DNA from: JAOPZW01 sp963807305
Lineage (GTDB): Bacteria > Actinomycetota > Thermoleophilia > Solirubrobacterales > Solirubrobacteraceae
Length of the DNA stretch: 64,000 bases
Direction: 5' to 3'
Assembly (NCBI GenBank): GCA_963807305.1
Contig: CAWEBN010000007.1
Location: forward strand, 173,707-237,706
Below the pieces are notes generated by a model. That model saw only the letters and a program-made list of their open reading frames with translations. It made no database searches and was not told where the DNA came from. Made by a program: the position numbers and the translations under genes. The number at the start of each line of letters is the position of its first letter. Position 1 is the first letter of the stretch. Shown here piece after piece: positions 54,033 to 64,000 of this stretch.

Positions 54033-54605
54033 TTATGCGGACTTGACGGGCCCCTGCAGGGCAGACGCGACGATCGCCACGAGCCGATCGGCGGCGTCCT
54101 CGAGGCGATCGTTGACCACGACGTGGCCGAACTCGTTCTGCGCGGCGAGCTCGGACTCGGCCACACGCAGGCGCGCGGCGACCTCGTCCTCGTCGTCGGT
54201 GCCGCGGCCGATCAGACGCGTGCGCAGCGCGTCGAGCGACGGCGGCGCGATGAAGACCTGCACGGCCTCGGGCAGCGCGGCGCGCACCTGGCGGGCGCCC
54301 TGGAGCTCGATCTCCAGCACGACCGGATGGCCCGCTGAGGTCCGGCGCTCGAGCTCCGCGCGCAGGGTCCCGTAGCGGCGGCCGGCGTAGACGGCGTGCT
54401 CGACGAAGGCACCTGCGTCGACGCGGCGCTGGAAATCTGAGTCGCCGAGGAAGTGGTAGTCGACGCCGTCCTGCTCGCCCGGGCGCGGCGCGCGGGTGGT
54501 GGCCGACACGCTCAGCTCGAGCTCGGGCATGCGTTCGCGCAGGGTCCTGATCAGCGTGCCCTTCCCGACCCCGGAGGGGCCGGTGATGACGAAGACGCGA
54601 GCCAC
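54033..54605 (-). CDS. gmk: guanylate kinase
   Basis: A 190-residue kinase making GDP from GMP. The P-loop is ITGPSGVGKGTL; SATTRAPRPGEQDGVDYHF binds GMP, and GAFVEHAVYAGRRYGTLRAEL and LEIELQGARQV follow. The start is GTG 54605. It sits 19 bp downstream of mihF and 54 bp upstream of rpoZ. Confidence 0.95.
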   Translation of the reverse strand: MARVFVITGPSGVGKGTLIRTLRERMPELELSVSATTRAPRPGEQDGVDYHFLGDSDFQRRVDAGAFVEHAVYAGRRYGTLRAELERRTSAGHPVVLEIELQGARQVRAALPEAVQVFIAPPSLDALRTRLIGRGTDDEDEVAARLRVAESELAAQNEFGHVVVNDRLEDAADRLVAIVASALQGPVKSA

Positions 54606-54624
54606 CCCCGCGAGGGTACGAGCC

Positions 54625-54966
54625 CTACCGGCGGAGCAGGCCGACGAGCTCGGTGCGCTGGCGCTCCGAGAGGCCGCCGATGGTCTTGCTCGGCGAGATC
54701 CGGCACTGCTGCAGCACCTTGTTCGCCTTCACCCGCCCGTACTTCGGAACCGCCAGGAGCATGTCGAAGACCTTGGCGGTCTCCACATACTCGGGGGGCT
54801 CCTTGAGGAGCGTGTGAATCGACACCCGGCCCGCCTTCAGGTCCTTCTTCAGCTTCGCGCGACGCGTGCGTATCTCGTTGGCACGCTGCAGGGCATCCAT
54901 ACGCTGAAGGAGCGATCGCTCGGGTGCCGCCGAATGCTTGGTAGGGGAATTTGTGGCCGGCGGCAT
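54625..54966 (-). CDS. mihF: actinobacterial integration host factor
   Basis: A 113-residue DNA-binding nucleoid protein. The conserved core is RANEIRTRRAKLKKDLKAGR, DMLLAVPKYGRVKANKVLQQ and the ending ISPSKTIGGLSERQRTELVG, an H2TH-type domain. The N-terminal extension MPPATNSPTKHSAAPERSLL is unstructured. The start at ATG 54966 lies only about ten bases from a good -10 box, so the message may be leaderless. It is unrelated in fold to E. coli IHF. Confidence 0.95.
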   Translation of the reverse strand: MPPATNSPTKHSAAPERSLLQRMDALQRANEIRTRRAKLKKDLKAGRVSIHTLLKEPPEYVETAKVFDMLLAVPKYGRVKANKVLQQCRISPSKTIGGLSERQRTELVGLLRR

Positions 54967-54975
54967 CGGTCGGCG

Positions 54976-55003
54976 ATACTACACAGCGGGTGGCCGCAGG
55001 CAA
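54976..55003 (-). promoter_or_regulatory. candidate mihF promoter, possibly leaderless
   Basis: On the minus strand TTGCCT (54998-55003) and TAGTAT (54976-54981), each 4 of 6 to consensus, are separated by 16 nt. Transcription would begin close to the mihF ATG at 54966, and no ribosome binding site precedes that ATG, which fits leaderless initiation. Confidence 0.55.
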
Positions 55004-55024
55004 GCGGAAAAGTGCGAATTCGCC

Positions 55025-55051
55025 TCGACCTCGACCTGAGGTCGAGGTCGA
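55025..55051. repeat. 27-bp perfect palindrome between pyrD and mihF
   Basis: Two 13-bp arms (TCGACCTCGACCT, 55025-55037, and its exact reverse complement, 55039-55051) flank a single G. A second palindrome, GCGAATTCGC (55014-55023), lies just beside it. There is no T-run after either strand's hairpin, so it is not a standard terminator. It sits about 20-50 bp upstream of the mihF -35 box and could be an operator. Confidence 0.75.
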
Positions 55052-55122
55052 TCCAGACTGCTTGACGGTTTTGCCAGCGTTTGCAGGGGTTTCGGCGAGG
55101 TCGATAGTTGGGGTCTCGGCGT

Positions 55123-56022
55123 TCAGCCGAGGTTGTCCCCGCTCTTTGCGAACAAATCGTCAAGCTCGCGTGAGATCCGTGTTCCCGCGGCCGGATCGCG
55201 GAAGCTCTCCGTGCCGACGCCGACGAGCGTCGCGCCCGCATCAAGCACGTGCGCCGCGTGTAGGCCGCTCTGCACGCCGCCCATACCGACGACCGGGATC
55301 GAGACGCGCGCGGCGACCGCGCGCACCTGCGCCAGGGCGACCGCGCGGATGGCCGGTCCCGACAGTCCGCCGGTCTCGTTGCCCAGCCAGGGAAAGCCGT
55401 CGCCACCGACCCGCCGGGGGTCCGGTGCATAGGCGCGCAGCGTGTTGATGAGCGACACGGCGTCCGCCCCGGCGTCCTGGGCGGCCTGGGCTACCGCGGC
55501 GACATCGGCGGTGTTGGGCGTGAGCTTGACGATCAGCGGCTTCGCGGTGCGCGGGCGGACCTCGCCGAGCACGGCGGCCAGCTCTCCGGGGTCGGCGCCG
55601 ATGTCCAGGCCGGTCGACACGTTCGGGCAGGAGACGTTGAGCTCCAGGGCGTCGACCTCGTCGCGCTCGTCGAGCGCCTCGACGAGCGCGCACAGCTCGG
55701 CCGCGGTGGAGCCCATGACGTTGGTGATGAGCGGGACCGGCAGCCGCGCGAGCTCGGGCAGGTCGTGGTCGAGGTACCCGCGCAGGCCCTTGTTGGGCAG
55801 GCCGATCGAGTTGACCAGGCCGGCCGGGGTCTCGTAGAGGCGCGGCGGCGGGTTGCCGTCGCGCGGCGCCAGCGTGATCGTCTTGGACACGAAGGCCGCG
55901 AACGGGAACTGCTCGAGCACGGCATCGCCGAAGGCCCGGCGCGCGGCGATGGCGTCGAAGGTGCCCGAGCCGTTGACGATCGGGTGCGCCAGGCGCAGGC
56001 CGCAGAAGTCGACCCCCGTCAA
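55123..56022 (-). CDS. pyrD: dihydroorotate dehydrogenase B, catalytic subunit
   Basis: A 299-residue class 1B enzyme oxidising dihydroorotate to orotate with FMN. It has NGSGTFDAI, FVSKTITLAPRDGNPPPRLY, the active-site Cys in LELNVSCPNVSTG, KLTPNTADV and GMGGVQSGLHAA. The start is TTG 56022, overlapping the pyrK stop as TTGA, with GGAGG ten bases upstream. Class 1B enzymes need the PyrK subunit encoded just upstream. It is the last gene of the pyr operon. Confidence 0.93.
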   Translation of the reverse strand: MTGVDFCGLRLAHPIVNGSGTFDAIAARRAFGDAVLEQFPFAAFVSKTITLAPRDGNPPPRLYETPAGLVNSIGLPNKGLRGYLDHDLPELARLPVPLITNVMGSTAAELCALVEALDERDEVDALELNVSCPNVSTGLDIGADPGELAAVLGEVRPRTAKPLIVKLTPNTADVAAVAQAAQDAGADAVSLINTLRAYAPDPRRVGGDGFPWLGNETGGLSGPAIRAVALAQVRAVAARVSIPVVGMGGVQSGLHAAHVLDAGATLVGVGTESFRDPAAGTRISRELDDLFAKSGDNLG

Positions 56023-56845
56023 TGCCCCGGCACCTCCGCGAGCAGGGCGCCGTCGAGGACGGGCCCGTCGACGCACAGGCGCAGGTAGCCGCCGGCGCGC
56101 AGGGGCACGACACAGCCGAAACAGGCCCCGAAGCCGCAGGCCATGCCCGCCTCGAGGGCGAGCCGGCAGGGGACGCCGCGCTCGGCGCACAGCGCCCGCA
56201 CCGCCTCGAGCATGGGCGGCGGGCCGCAGGCGTACACGACGGCCGGCGGGCCGGCGCCGAGCTCCTGCGCCAGCAGGCCGGTGACGAGGCCGTGGTGGCC
56301 GTGCGACCCGTCGTCGGTGGCGACGCGCGCGTTGTGCAGCAGAGTCGCGCCCGGGGCGTGCTCGGCGTCGCGGAAGCCCAGCAGCGCCTGGGCCGGCTCG
56401 CCGCGGGCCAGCAGCTCGTCCTGCCAGATGGCCAGCGGCGCGGTGCCCACCCCGCCCCCGCACAGCAGGGCGCGGCGGTCGTCGTGCGGGTCGGGGAAGC
56501 CGAGGCCGAGCGGGCCCGTGACGTGCAGGCCGTCGCCCGGCTCGAGCTCGCACAGGCGTTCGGTGCCCGGCCCGATGGCCTCGAGCATGAACTCCAGGCG
56601 GACGCCGCCCCGCGGCCCGCCGAGCTCGCGGGCCCGCAAGACGCTGAAGGCCCGCGGCAGGAAGGGCCGCTCGTCGGCGCCCCCGCCCCACCGCCGGGCC
56701 GCGGCAAGCATGTAGAACTGCCCGGCCCGCGGCAGCGGGCCGTCGGGGTCCTCGGCAGCGAGCACGATGTAGGCGCCGACCGTGCGGCGCTCGGCGACGA
56801 TCAGCGTGCGCCGGCCGAACGGCGCCTGCGTGCGCGGCTGCGCCG

Positions 56846-56849
<4 letters not shown>
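56019..56849 (-). CDS. pyrK: dihydroorotate dehydrogenase electron transfer subunit
   Basis: A 276-residue FAD and [2Fe-2S] protein that passes electrons from dihydroorotate to NAD. It has a ferredoxin-reductase-like FAD domain (PFLPRAFSVLRA), NAD region LLCGGGVGTAPLAIW, VVYACGPPPMLEAV, and the iron-sulfur cysteines CGFGACFGCVVP with a fourth in LRLCVDGP. GTG 56849 overlaps the carB stop (GTGA). Confidence 0.93.
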
Positions 56850-59930
<3,081 letters not shown>

Positions 59931-59941
<11 letters not shown>

Positions 59942-61067
59942 GGACGGCCTCCAGGAAGCGATCGAACTGGTACAGGGCGTCGTTGGGCCCCGGCCCGGCC
60001 TCGGGGTGGTACTGGACGGTGGCGCTGTCGACCTCGAGCAGCTCGAGGCCCTCGACGGTGCGGTCGTAGAGGTTGACGTGGGTCAGGGCCGCCGCGCCGA
60101 AGTCGGTCTCCCAGCGCACCGGCTCGTCGGCCTCCACGCGCCCTCCCCCGTCTGGCGCGCGGACGGCGAAGCCGTGGTTCTGGGAGGTGATCTCGATCTT
60201 CCCCGTGCGCAGGTCCTTGACCGGGTGGTTGGCGCCGCGATGGCCGAAGGCGAGCTTGTAGGTCTCGAGGCCGACGGCTTGGCACAGCAGCTGGTGGCCC
60301 AGGCAGATGCCCCACACCGGGCGCGTGCCGACGAGCTCGCGCACGGTGTCGACGACGTAACCCAGGGCGGCGGGGTCGCCAGGGCCGTTGGCCAGGAAGA
60401 TCGCGTCGGGGTCGTTGGCGGTCAGCTGCGCCGCCGTCGCCGTGCACGGATGCAGCTCGACGCGCGCCCCGCGCGCGACGAGGTTGCGCACGATCGAGCC
60501 CTTGATCCCGGTGTCGATGACCGCGACGCGGGGCCCGTCGCCGTCGCCGTGCTCGCTCATGGCGGCCGGGGTGACCTCGCGCGCCAGGTCCAGGCCGGCC
60601 ATCGGCGGCTCGGCGGCGATCCGCTCGCGGGCCTCAGCCTCGCTCACGGCCGCCGGGAAGACGCCCCCGCGCATCGCGCCCGCCGCGCGGATGTGGCGCA
60701 CGAGCGCCCGCGTGTCGACGCCCGTGATGGCCGGGACGCCGCAGTCGCCCAGCCAGTCCAGCCAGCCGCGCTCGGCCCCGGGGGCGTCCTCGCGGTTGAC
60801 GGCCGCGCGCATGATCGCCGCGCGCGCCCACGGGCGCTCGGACTCCATCGCCTCCTGCGAGACCCCGTAGTTGCCCACATGCGGGTAGGTGAAGCAGATG
60901 AGCTGGCGTGCGAAGCTGGGGTCGGTCATCGACTCCTGGTAGCCGCTCATCCCGGTGGTGAACACGACCTCACCGGTGACCACCGCGTCGTCGGGGTCCG
61001 CGCCGCACGCGTCGCCGTCGAAGCGGGCGCCGTCCTCGAGGAGGACGTAGGCGGGTGGGTGGGTCAT
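59931..61067 (-). CDS. carA: carbamoyl-phosphate synthase small (glutaminase) subunit
   Basis: A 378-residue glutaminase. The N-terminal domain has TGEVVFTTGMSGYQESMTDP and FTYPHVGNYGV. The class I amidotransferase part has the catalytic Cys in GICLGHQLLCQAVG and the His/Glu in VQYHPEAGPGPND. ATG 61067 overlaps the pyrC stop (ATGA). It supplies ammonia to CarB. Confidence 0.96.
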
Positions 61068-62398
61068 GCGGCGGTCACCGCGAAGGCCCGCTCGCGGTAG
61101 GCCACGCCGCCGGCGGCGAGCGTGAGCAGCACGCGCCCGCGCAGCCGGCGGCCCGCGAAGCAGCAGTGCTCGGAGCGGCTCTCGTAGCCGTCCTCGCCGA
61201 CCTCCCACTCGGCGTCGAGGTCGACGAGCACGAGGTTCGCCTCCTCTCCCACCTTGACCCGCGGCGCCGGGATCCCGAAGGGCTCGCCGCCGGCCGTCAT
61301 GCGCTCGACGACGGTCGCGAGGTCGAGCACGCCGGGGACGACGAGCTCGCCGTGCACGGCTGCGAAGGCGGTCTCGAGGCCCGTGGTGCCCATCGGCGCC
61401 TGCTCGAAGGGGACCTCCTTCTCGTCGCGCGCGTGGGGAGCGTGATCGGTGGCGATGCAGTCGACCACGCCCGAGCGCAGGCCCTCGACCAGCGCCTGGC
61501 GGTCGGCCTCGGTGCGCAGCGGCGGGTTCATCTTCATCCGCGTGTCGAGGCCGCGGACAGCCTGCTCGGTGAGGCACAGGTGGTGCGGGGAGGCCTCGCA
61601 GGTGACGAGCACGCCCGCCTGCTTGGCCGCCGCGACCGCCTCGACGGACTCGATGCACGACAGGTGCTGGATATGGATGCGGCCGCCTTCGAAGGCGGCC
61701 AGAGCGCAGTCGCGGGCGACCATGGTCGACTCGCTCACGCTCGGGATGCCGGCCACGCCGAGCAGAGCGCTGACCTCGCCCTCGTGCATGGCCCCGCGGC
61801 CGCTGAGCGCGGGGTCCTCCTCGTGGAGCGCGAGCAGCCCACCGGCCAAGCGCTGGTACTGCAGCGCCTTGCGCATCATCCCGGCCGAGATGACGGGCTT
61901 GCCGTCGTCGGTGAAGCCGATCGCCCCCTCGTCGCGCAGCTCGGCCATCTCGGTGAGCTCCTCGCCGCGCAGGCCCTTGGTGATCGATGCGGTGAAGGCC
62001 ACGGGCACGCGCGCGTCGCGCACGGCGGCGTCGCGCAGGGCGCGCAGGATGGGCGCGCTGTCGACCACGGGCTCGGTGTTGGGCATCGCCACCACCGCGC
62101 AGAAGCCGCCGGCCGCGGCGGCGCGCGTGCCGGTCTCGAGGTCCTCCTTGTGCTCCTGGCCGGGCACGCGCAGGTGCACGTGGGGGTCGACGAAGGCCGG
62201 CAGCACGTGGCGGCCCTGGCCGTCGATCACCTCGGCGCCTTCGGGCACCTCGGCACTGCCGGCGGGCGCGAGCTCGACCAGGCGCCCGTCGAGGACGACG
62301 AGGTCGAAGGCGCCGTCGATCCCCTCGCGGGGGTCGAGGACCCGGGCGCCGCGCACGACCAGGCGCACGGGGGCGATGGCGGGGCGCACGAGGCTCAT
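61064..62398 (-). CDS. pyrC: dihydroorotase
   Basis: A 444-residue class I dihydroorotase. Metal ligands are in FVDPHVHLRVPGQEHKED, with a carboxylated-Lys-type site replaced as in this class. MPNTEPVVD, IHIQHLSCIESV, VTCEASPHHLCLTE and the catalytic Asp in CIATDHAPHARDEKE follow. ATG 62398 overlaps the pyrB stop (ATGA). Confidence 0.95.
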   Translation of the reverse strand: MSLVRPAIAPVRLVVRGARVLDPREGIDGAFDLVVLDGRLVELAPAGSAEVPEGAEVIDGQGRHVLPAFVDPHVHLRVPGQEHKEDLETGTRAAAAGGFCAVVAMPNTEPVVDSAPILRALRDAAVRDARVPVAFTASITKGLRGEELTEMAELRDEGAIGFTDDGKPVISAGMMRKALQYQRLAGGLLALHEEDPALSGRGAMHEGEVSALLGVAGIPSVSESTMVARDCALAAFEGGRIHIQHLSCIESVEAVAAAKQAGVLVTCEASPHHLCLTEQAVRGLDTRMKMNPPLRTEADRQALVEGLRSGVVDCIATDHAPHARDEKEVPFEQAPMGTTGLETAFAAVHGELVVPGVLDLATVVERMTAGGEPFGIPAPRVKVGEEANLVLVDLDAEWEVGEDGYESRSEHCCFAGRRLRGRVLLTLAAGGVAYRERAFAVTAA

Positions 62399-63336
62399 GC
62401 CGGCGCCTTCTCGTGCTCGGGCCGGTCGACGCGGGCGGGCGGGTGCGCCGTCATGACCTCGTAGAGGACGGCCATGCGGACGACCACGCCGGCCTCGACC
62501 TGGGCGGTGATGACCGCCTGGGGCGAGTCGACGACCTCGCCGGAGAGCTCCACGCCGCGGTTGACCGGGCCCGGGTGCATCAGCACCTGTCGCGGGTGCA
62601 GCCGGCGGCCGTTGATCTGGTACTCGTTGGCGTACTCGCGCAGGGTCGGCACGAAGGCCTGGTCCATGCGCTCGTGCTGCATGCGCAGGGCGTAGACGAC
62701 GTCGGCCTCCGCCAGGTCGTCCAGGGTGAAGCGCACGTCGCAGCCGAGCGCCTCGACCCCGCGTGGGATCAGCGTCGGCGGACCGCAGACGGTGACCCGG
62801 GCGCCCATCTTCTGGAAGGCGAGGATGTTCGAGCGCGCCACCCGCGAGTGCAGGACGTCGCCGACGATCCAGATGCCCAGGCCGTCGAGCCCGCCCAGGC
62901 GCTGGCGCAGGGTGTGGACGTCGAGCAGCGCCTGCGTGGGGTGCTCGTGCTTGCCGTCGCCGGCGTTGATGATCGCCGCCGGCGTCCATTGGGCGACGAG
63001 CGCGGCCGCCCCCGCCCACGGGGCGCGGATGACGATCGCGTCGGGCTTGTGGGCGTTGAGGGTCAGGACGGTGTCCTTGAGCGACTCGCCCTTCTCCACG
63101 CTCGACCCGCTGGCGGAGAAGTTCACGACGTCGGCGCTCAGGCGCTTGGCCGCGAGCTCGAAGGACGAGCGCGTGCGCGTCGAGGCCTCGTAGAAGAGGT
63201 TCAGGACGGTGCGCCCGCGCAGGGCCGGGACCTTCTTGATCTCGCGGTCGGCGACCTCGGCGAACGACGCCGCGCGGTCGCAGATGCGCTCGATGGCGGC
63301 GCGATCGAGATCCTCGATGGAGAGCAGGTGCCTCAC
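62395..63336 (-). CDS. pyrB: aspartate carbamoyltransferase catalytic subunit
   Basis: A 313-residue enzyme condensing aspartate with carbamoyl phosphate. The carbamoyl-phosphate site is FYEASTRTRSSFE, with HPTQALLDVHT and LMHPGPVNRGVE. Start GTG 63336 is chosen because GGAGGTGA lies five to eight bases upstream; an earlier GTG at 63345 overlaps the pyrR stop but falls inside that ribosome binding site. No pyrI regulatory gene is present, as usual in actinobacteria. Confidence 0.95.
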   Translation of the reverse strand: MRHLLSIEDLDRAAIERICDRAASFAEVADREIKKVPALRGRTVLNLFYEASTRTRSSFELAAKRLSADVVNFSASGSSVEKGESLKDTVLTLNAHKPDAIVIRAPWAGAAALVAQWTPAAIINAGDGKHEHPTQALLDVHTLRQRLGGLDGLGIWIVGDVLHSRVARSNILAFQKMGARVTVCGPPTLIPRGVEALGCDVRFTLDDLAEADVVYALRMQHERMDQAFVPTLREYANEYQINGRRLHPRQVLMHPGPVNRGVELSGEVVDSPQAVITAQVEAGVVVRMAVLYEVMTAHPPARVDRPEHEKAPA

Positions 63337-63341
63337 TTCAG

Positions 63342-63941
63342 TCACCTCCGCGGGGCGTCCAGCCCCGCGTTCTGAAGATGGCCATCGGCGTCCGGCCGCT
63401 GGAGAGCCGCCTCGGTGATGGTGATCTCGTCGACGCCGTCGAGCTCGGCGACGTGGACGTTGACGCGCTCGGCGCGCGACGTGGGCAGGTTCTTGCCCAC
63501 GTAGTCGGGGCGCAGCGGCAGCTCGCGGTGGCCGCGGTCGGCCAGGACCGCCAGCTGCACGCGTGCCGGGCGGCCGTAGTCGAAGAGCGCCTCGATGGCC
63601 GAGCGCACCGTGCGCCCGGTGAAGAGGACGTCGTCGACGATCACGACCGTGGCGCCGTCGAGGGGGAAGTCGAGCTGCGTGGAGTGGACGGTCGGCGCCT
63701 CGGCGCGGCGGCCGAGGTCGTCGCGGTAGAAGGAGATGTCGAGCTCCCCGAGCGGGACCTCGGCCTCCAACAGGTCGGCCAGCAGCTCTTGCAGCCGCCT
63801 GGCCAGGAGCGCGCCGCGACGGTGGATGCCCACGATGGCGAGGCGGTCGTGCTCGGGATTCTTCTCGACGATCTCGTGCGCGATGCGCACCAGCGTTCGC
63901 CGCATGTCGTCCCCGTCGAGGACGAGCTTGTCGTTGCTCAT
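63342..63941 (-). CDS. pyrR: bifunctional pyr operon regulator/uracil phosphoribosyltransferase PyrR
   Basis: A 199-residue protein that senses UMP/UTP versus PRPP and binds the pyr leader RNA. The PRPP motif is VVIVDDVLFTGRTVRSA; the RNA-binding face includes IAIVGIHRRGALLARRL-like sequence (read here as LAIVGIHRRGALLARRL). ATG 63941 follows GGAAGGAGCC. It is the first gene of the operon, and its own ribosome binding site lies next to the PyrR-binding hairpin, so it should repress itself and the genes coupled to it. Confidence 0.95.
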   Translation of the reverse strand: MSNDKLVLDGDDMRRTLVRIAHEIVEKNPEHDRLAIVGIHRRGALLARRLQELLADLLEAEVPLGELDISFYRDDLGRRAEAPTVHSTQLDFPLDGATVVIVDDVLFTGRTVRSAIEALFDYGRPARVQLAVLADRGHRELPLRPDYVGKNLPTSRAERVNVHVAELDGVDEITITEAALQRPDADGHLQNAGLDAPRR

Positions 63942-63952
63942 GGCTCCTTCCT

Positions 63953-63966
63953 GGCCTCACGGGACC
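63953..63966 (-). promoter_or_regulatory. PyrR-binding hairpin before pyrR
   Basis: The minus-strand RNA reads GGUCCCGUGAGGCC, which fits the PyrR-binding consensus ARUCCNGNGAGGYU at all but the outermost positions. It folds as a GG-U-CC/GG-CC hairpin with bulged U and a CGUGA loop. The element ends a few bases before the AGGAAGGAG ribosome binding site of pyrR, with no terminator visible after it. The arrangement predicts translational repression when UMP or UTP is abundant. Confidence 0.75.
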
Positions 63967-64000
63967 GGGTTAAAGGGGCAGTGCGATGACCCTAGCAGCG

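Noticed and set aside
55025..55051. Rho-independent terminator of the pyr operon
   Set aside because: The stem is perfect but no T-run follows on the minus strand, so it is listed as a palindrome rather than a terminator.

Overview
The window is a very GC-rich chromosomal segment (about 72-75% GC by eye) from an actinobacterium, most likely of the class Thermoleophilia (Solirubrobacterales-like). This taxon is an inference. It rests on the actinobacterial integration host factor (mihF), the Rv2578c-type radical SAM protein, heavy use of GTG starts, RNase J beside dapA, an RNase Y, and the overall protein style. No tRNA, rRNA, CRISPR array, insertion sequence or prophage was found. Coding density is very high, and a large share of gene junctions are ATGA/GTGA/TGATG overlaps, which implies extensive translational coupling.

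Layout. 1-3.2 kb (minus): a UGSC-type protein cut by the window edge, a thioredoxin-reductase-like flavoprotein, a secreted SnoaL-like protein with a good promoter, and an MscS channel whose 3' end has been tandemly duplicated (53-bp period). 3.2-10 kb (minus): a radical SAM protein interrupted by a 345-residue LAGLIDADG intein exactly at its iron-sulfur cysteines, a ketopantoate-reductase-like enzyme, MiaB, a Gly-rich protein coupled to a cupin, and RNase Y. 10.4-17.7 kb (minus): RecX, RecA with a LexA-like box, ThpR, CinA, a RodZ-like protein, FtsK and a cupin. 17.8-24.2 kb (plus): an ABC exporter of the FtsX/MacB type, a lipoprotein phosphoesterase, and a response regulator with its sensor kinase. 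24.2-27.3 kb (minus): a GNAT acetyltransferase, RNase J and DapA. 27.3-30.2 kb (plus): a Nudix protein and RecD2.

30.2-47.5 kb is mostly minus and holds a universal-stress-like protein, a small hypothetical, a GNAT, DapB, an M16 peptidase, PNPase, a DsbA-like protein, a peroxiredoxin and S15. Then come ribF, truB, nrnA-like, rbfA, ylxP, infB, ylxR, nusA and rimP, the classical translation/transcription supercluster. Three accessory genes (SRPBCC, MerR-like, SDR) sit among them. The rimP operon begins behind a leader with an intrinsic terminator and a competing helix, which looks like an attenuator.

47.6-52.5 kb (minus): TPR protein, transglutaminase membrane protein, DUF58 protein and MoxR ATPase, a recognised module. 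52.5-55 kb (minus): coaBC, rpoZ, gmk, mihF. 55.1-64 kb (minus): the complete de novo pyrimidine operon pyrR-pyrB-pyrC-carA-carB-pyrK-pyrD, headed by a textbook PyrR-binding hairpin next to the pyrR ribosome binding site.

The most noteworthy items are the intein, the rimP leader, a probable AUA start for ylxR, a Cys/His zinc-knuckle-like motif in the NusA tail, the duplicated mscS 3' end, an exact CRP-consensus palindrome before mscS, and a long perfect palindrome before mihF. No wholly new multi-gene system was evident; most of the window is housekeeping.
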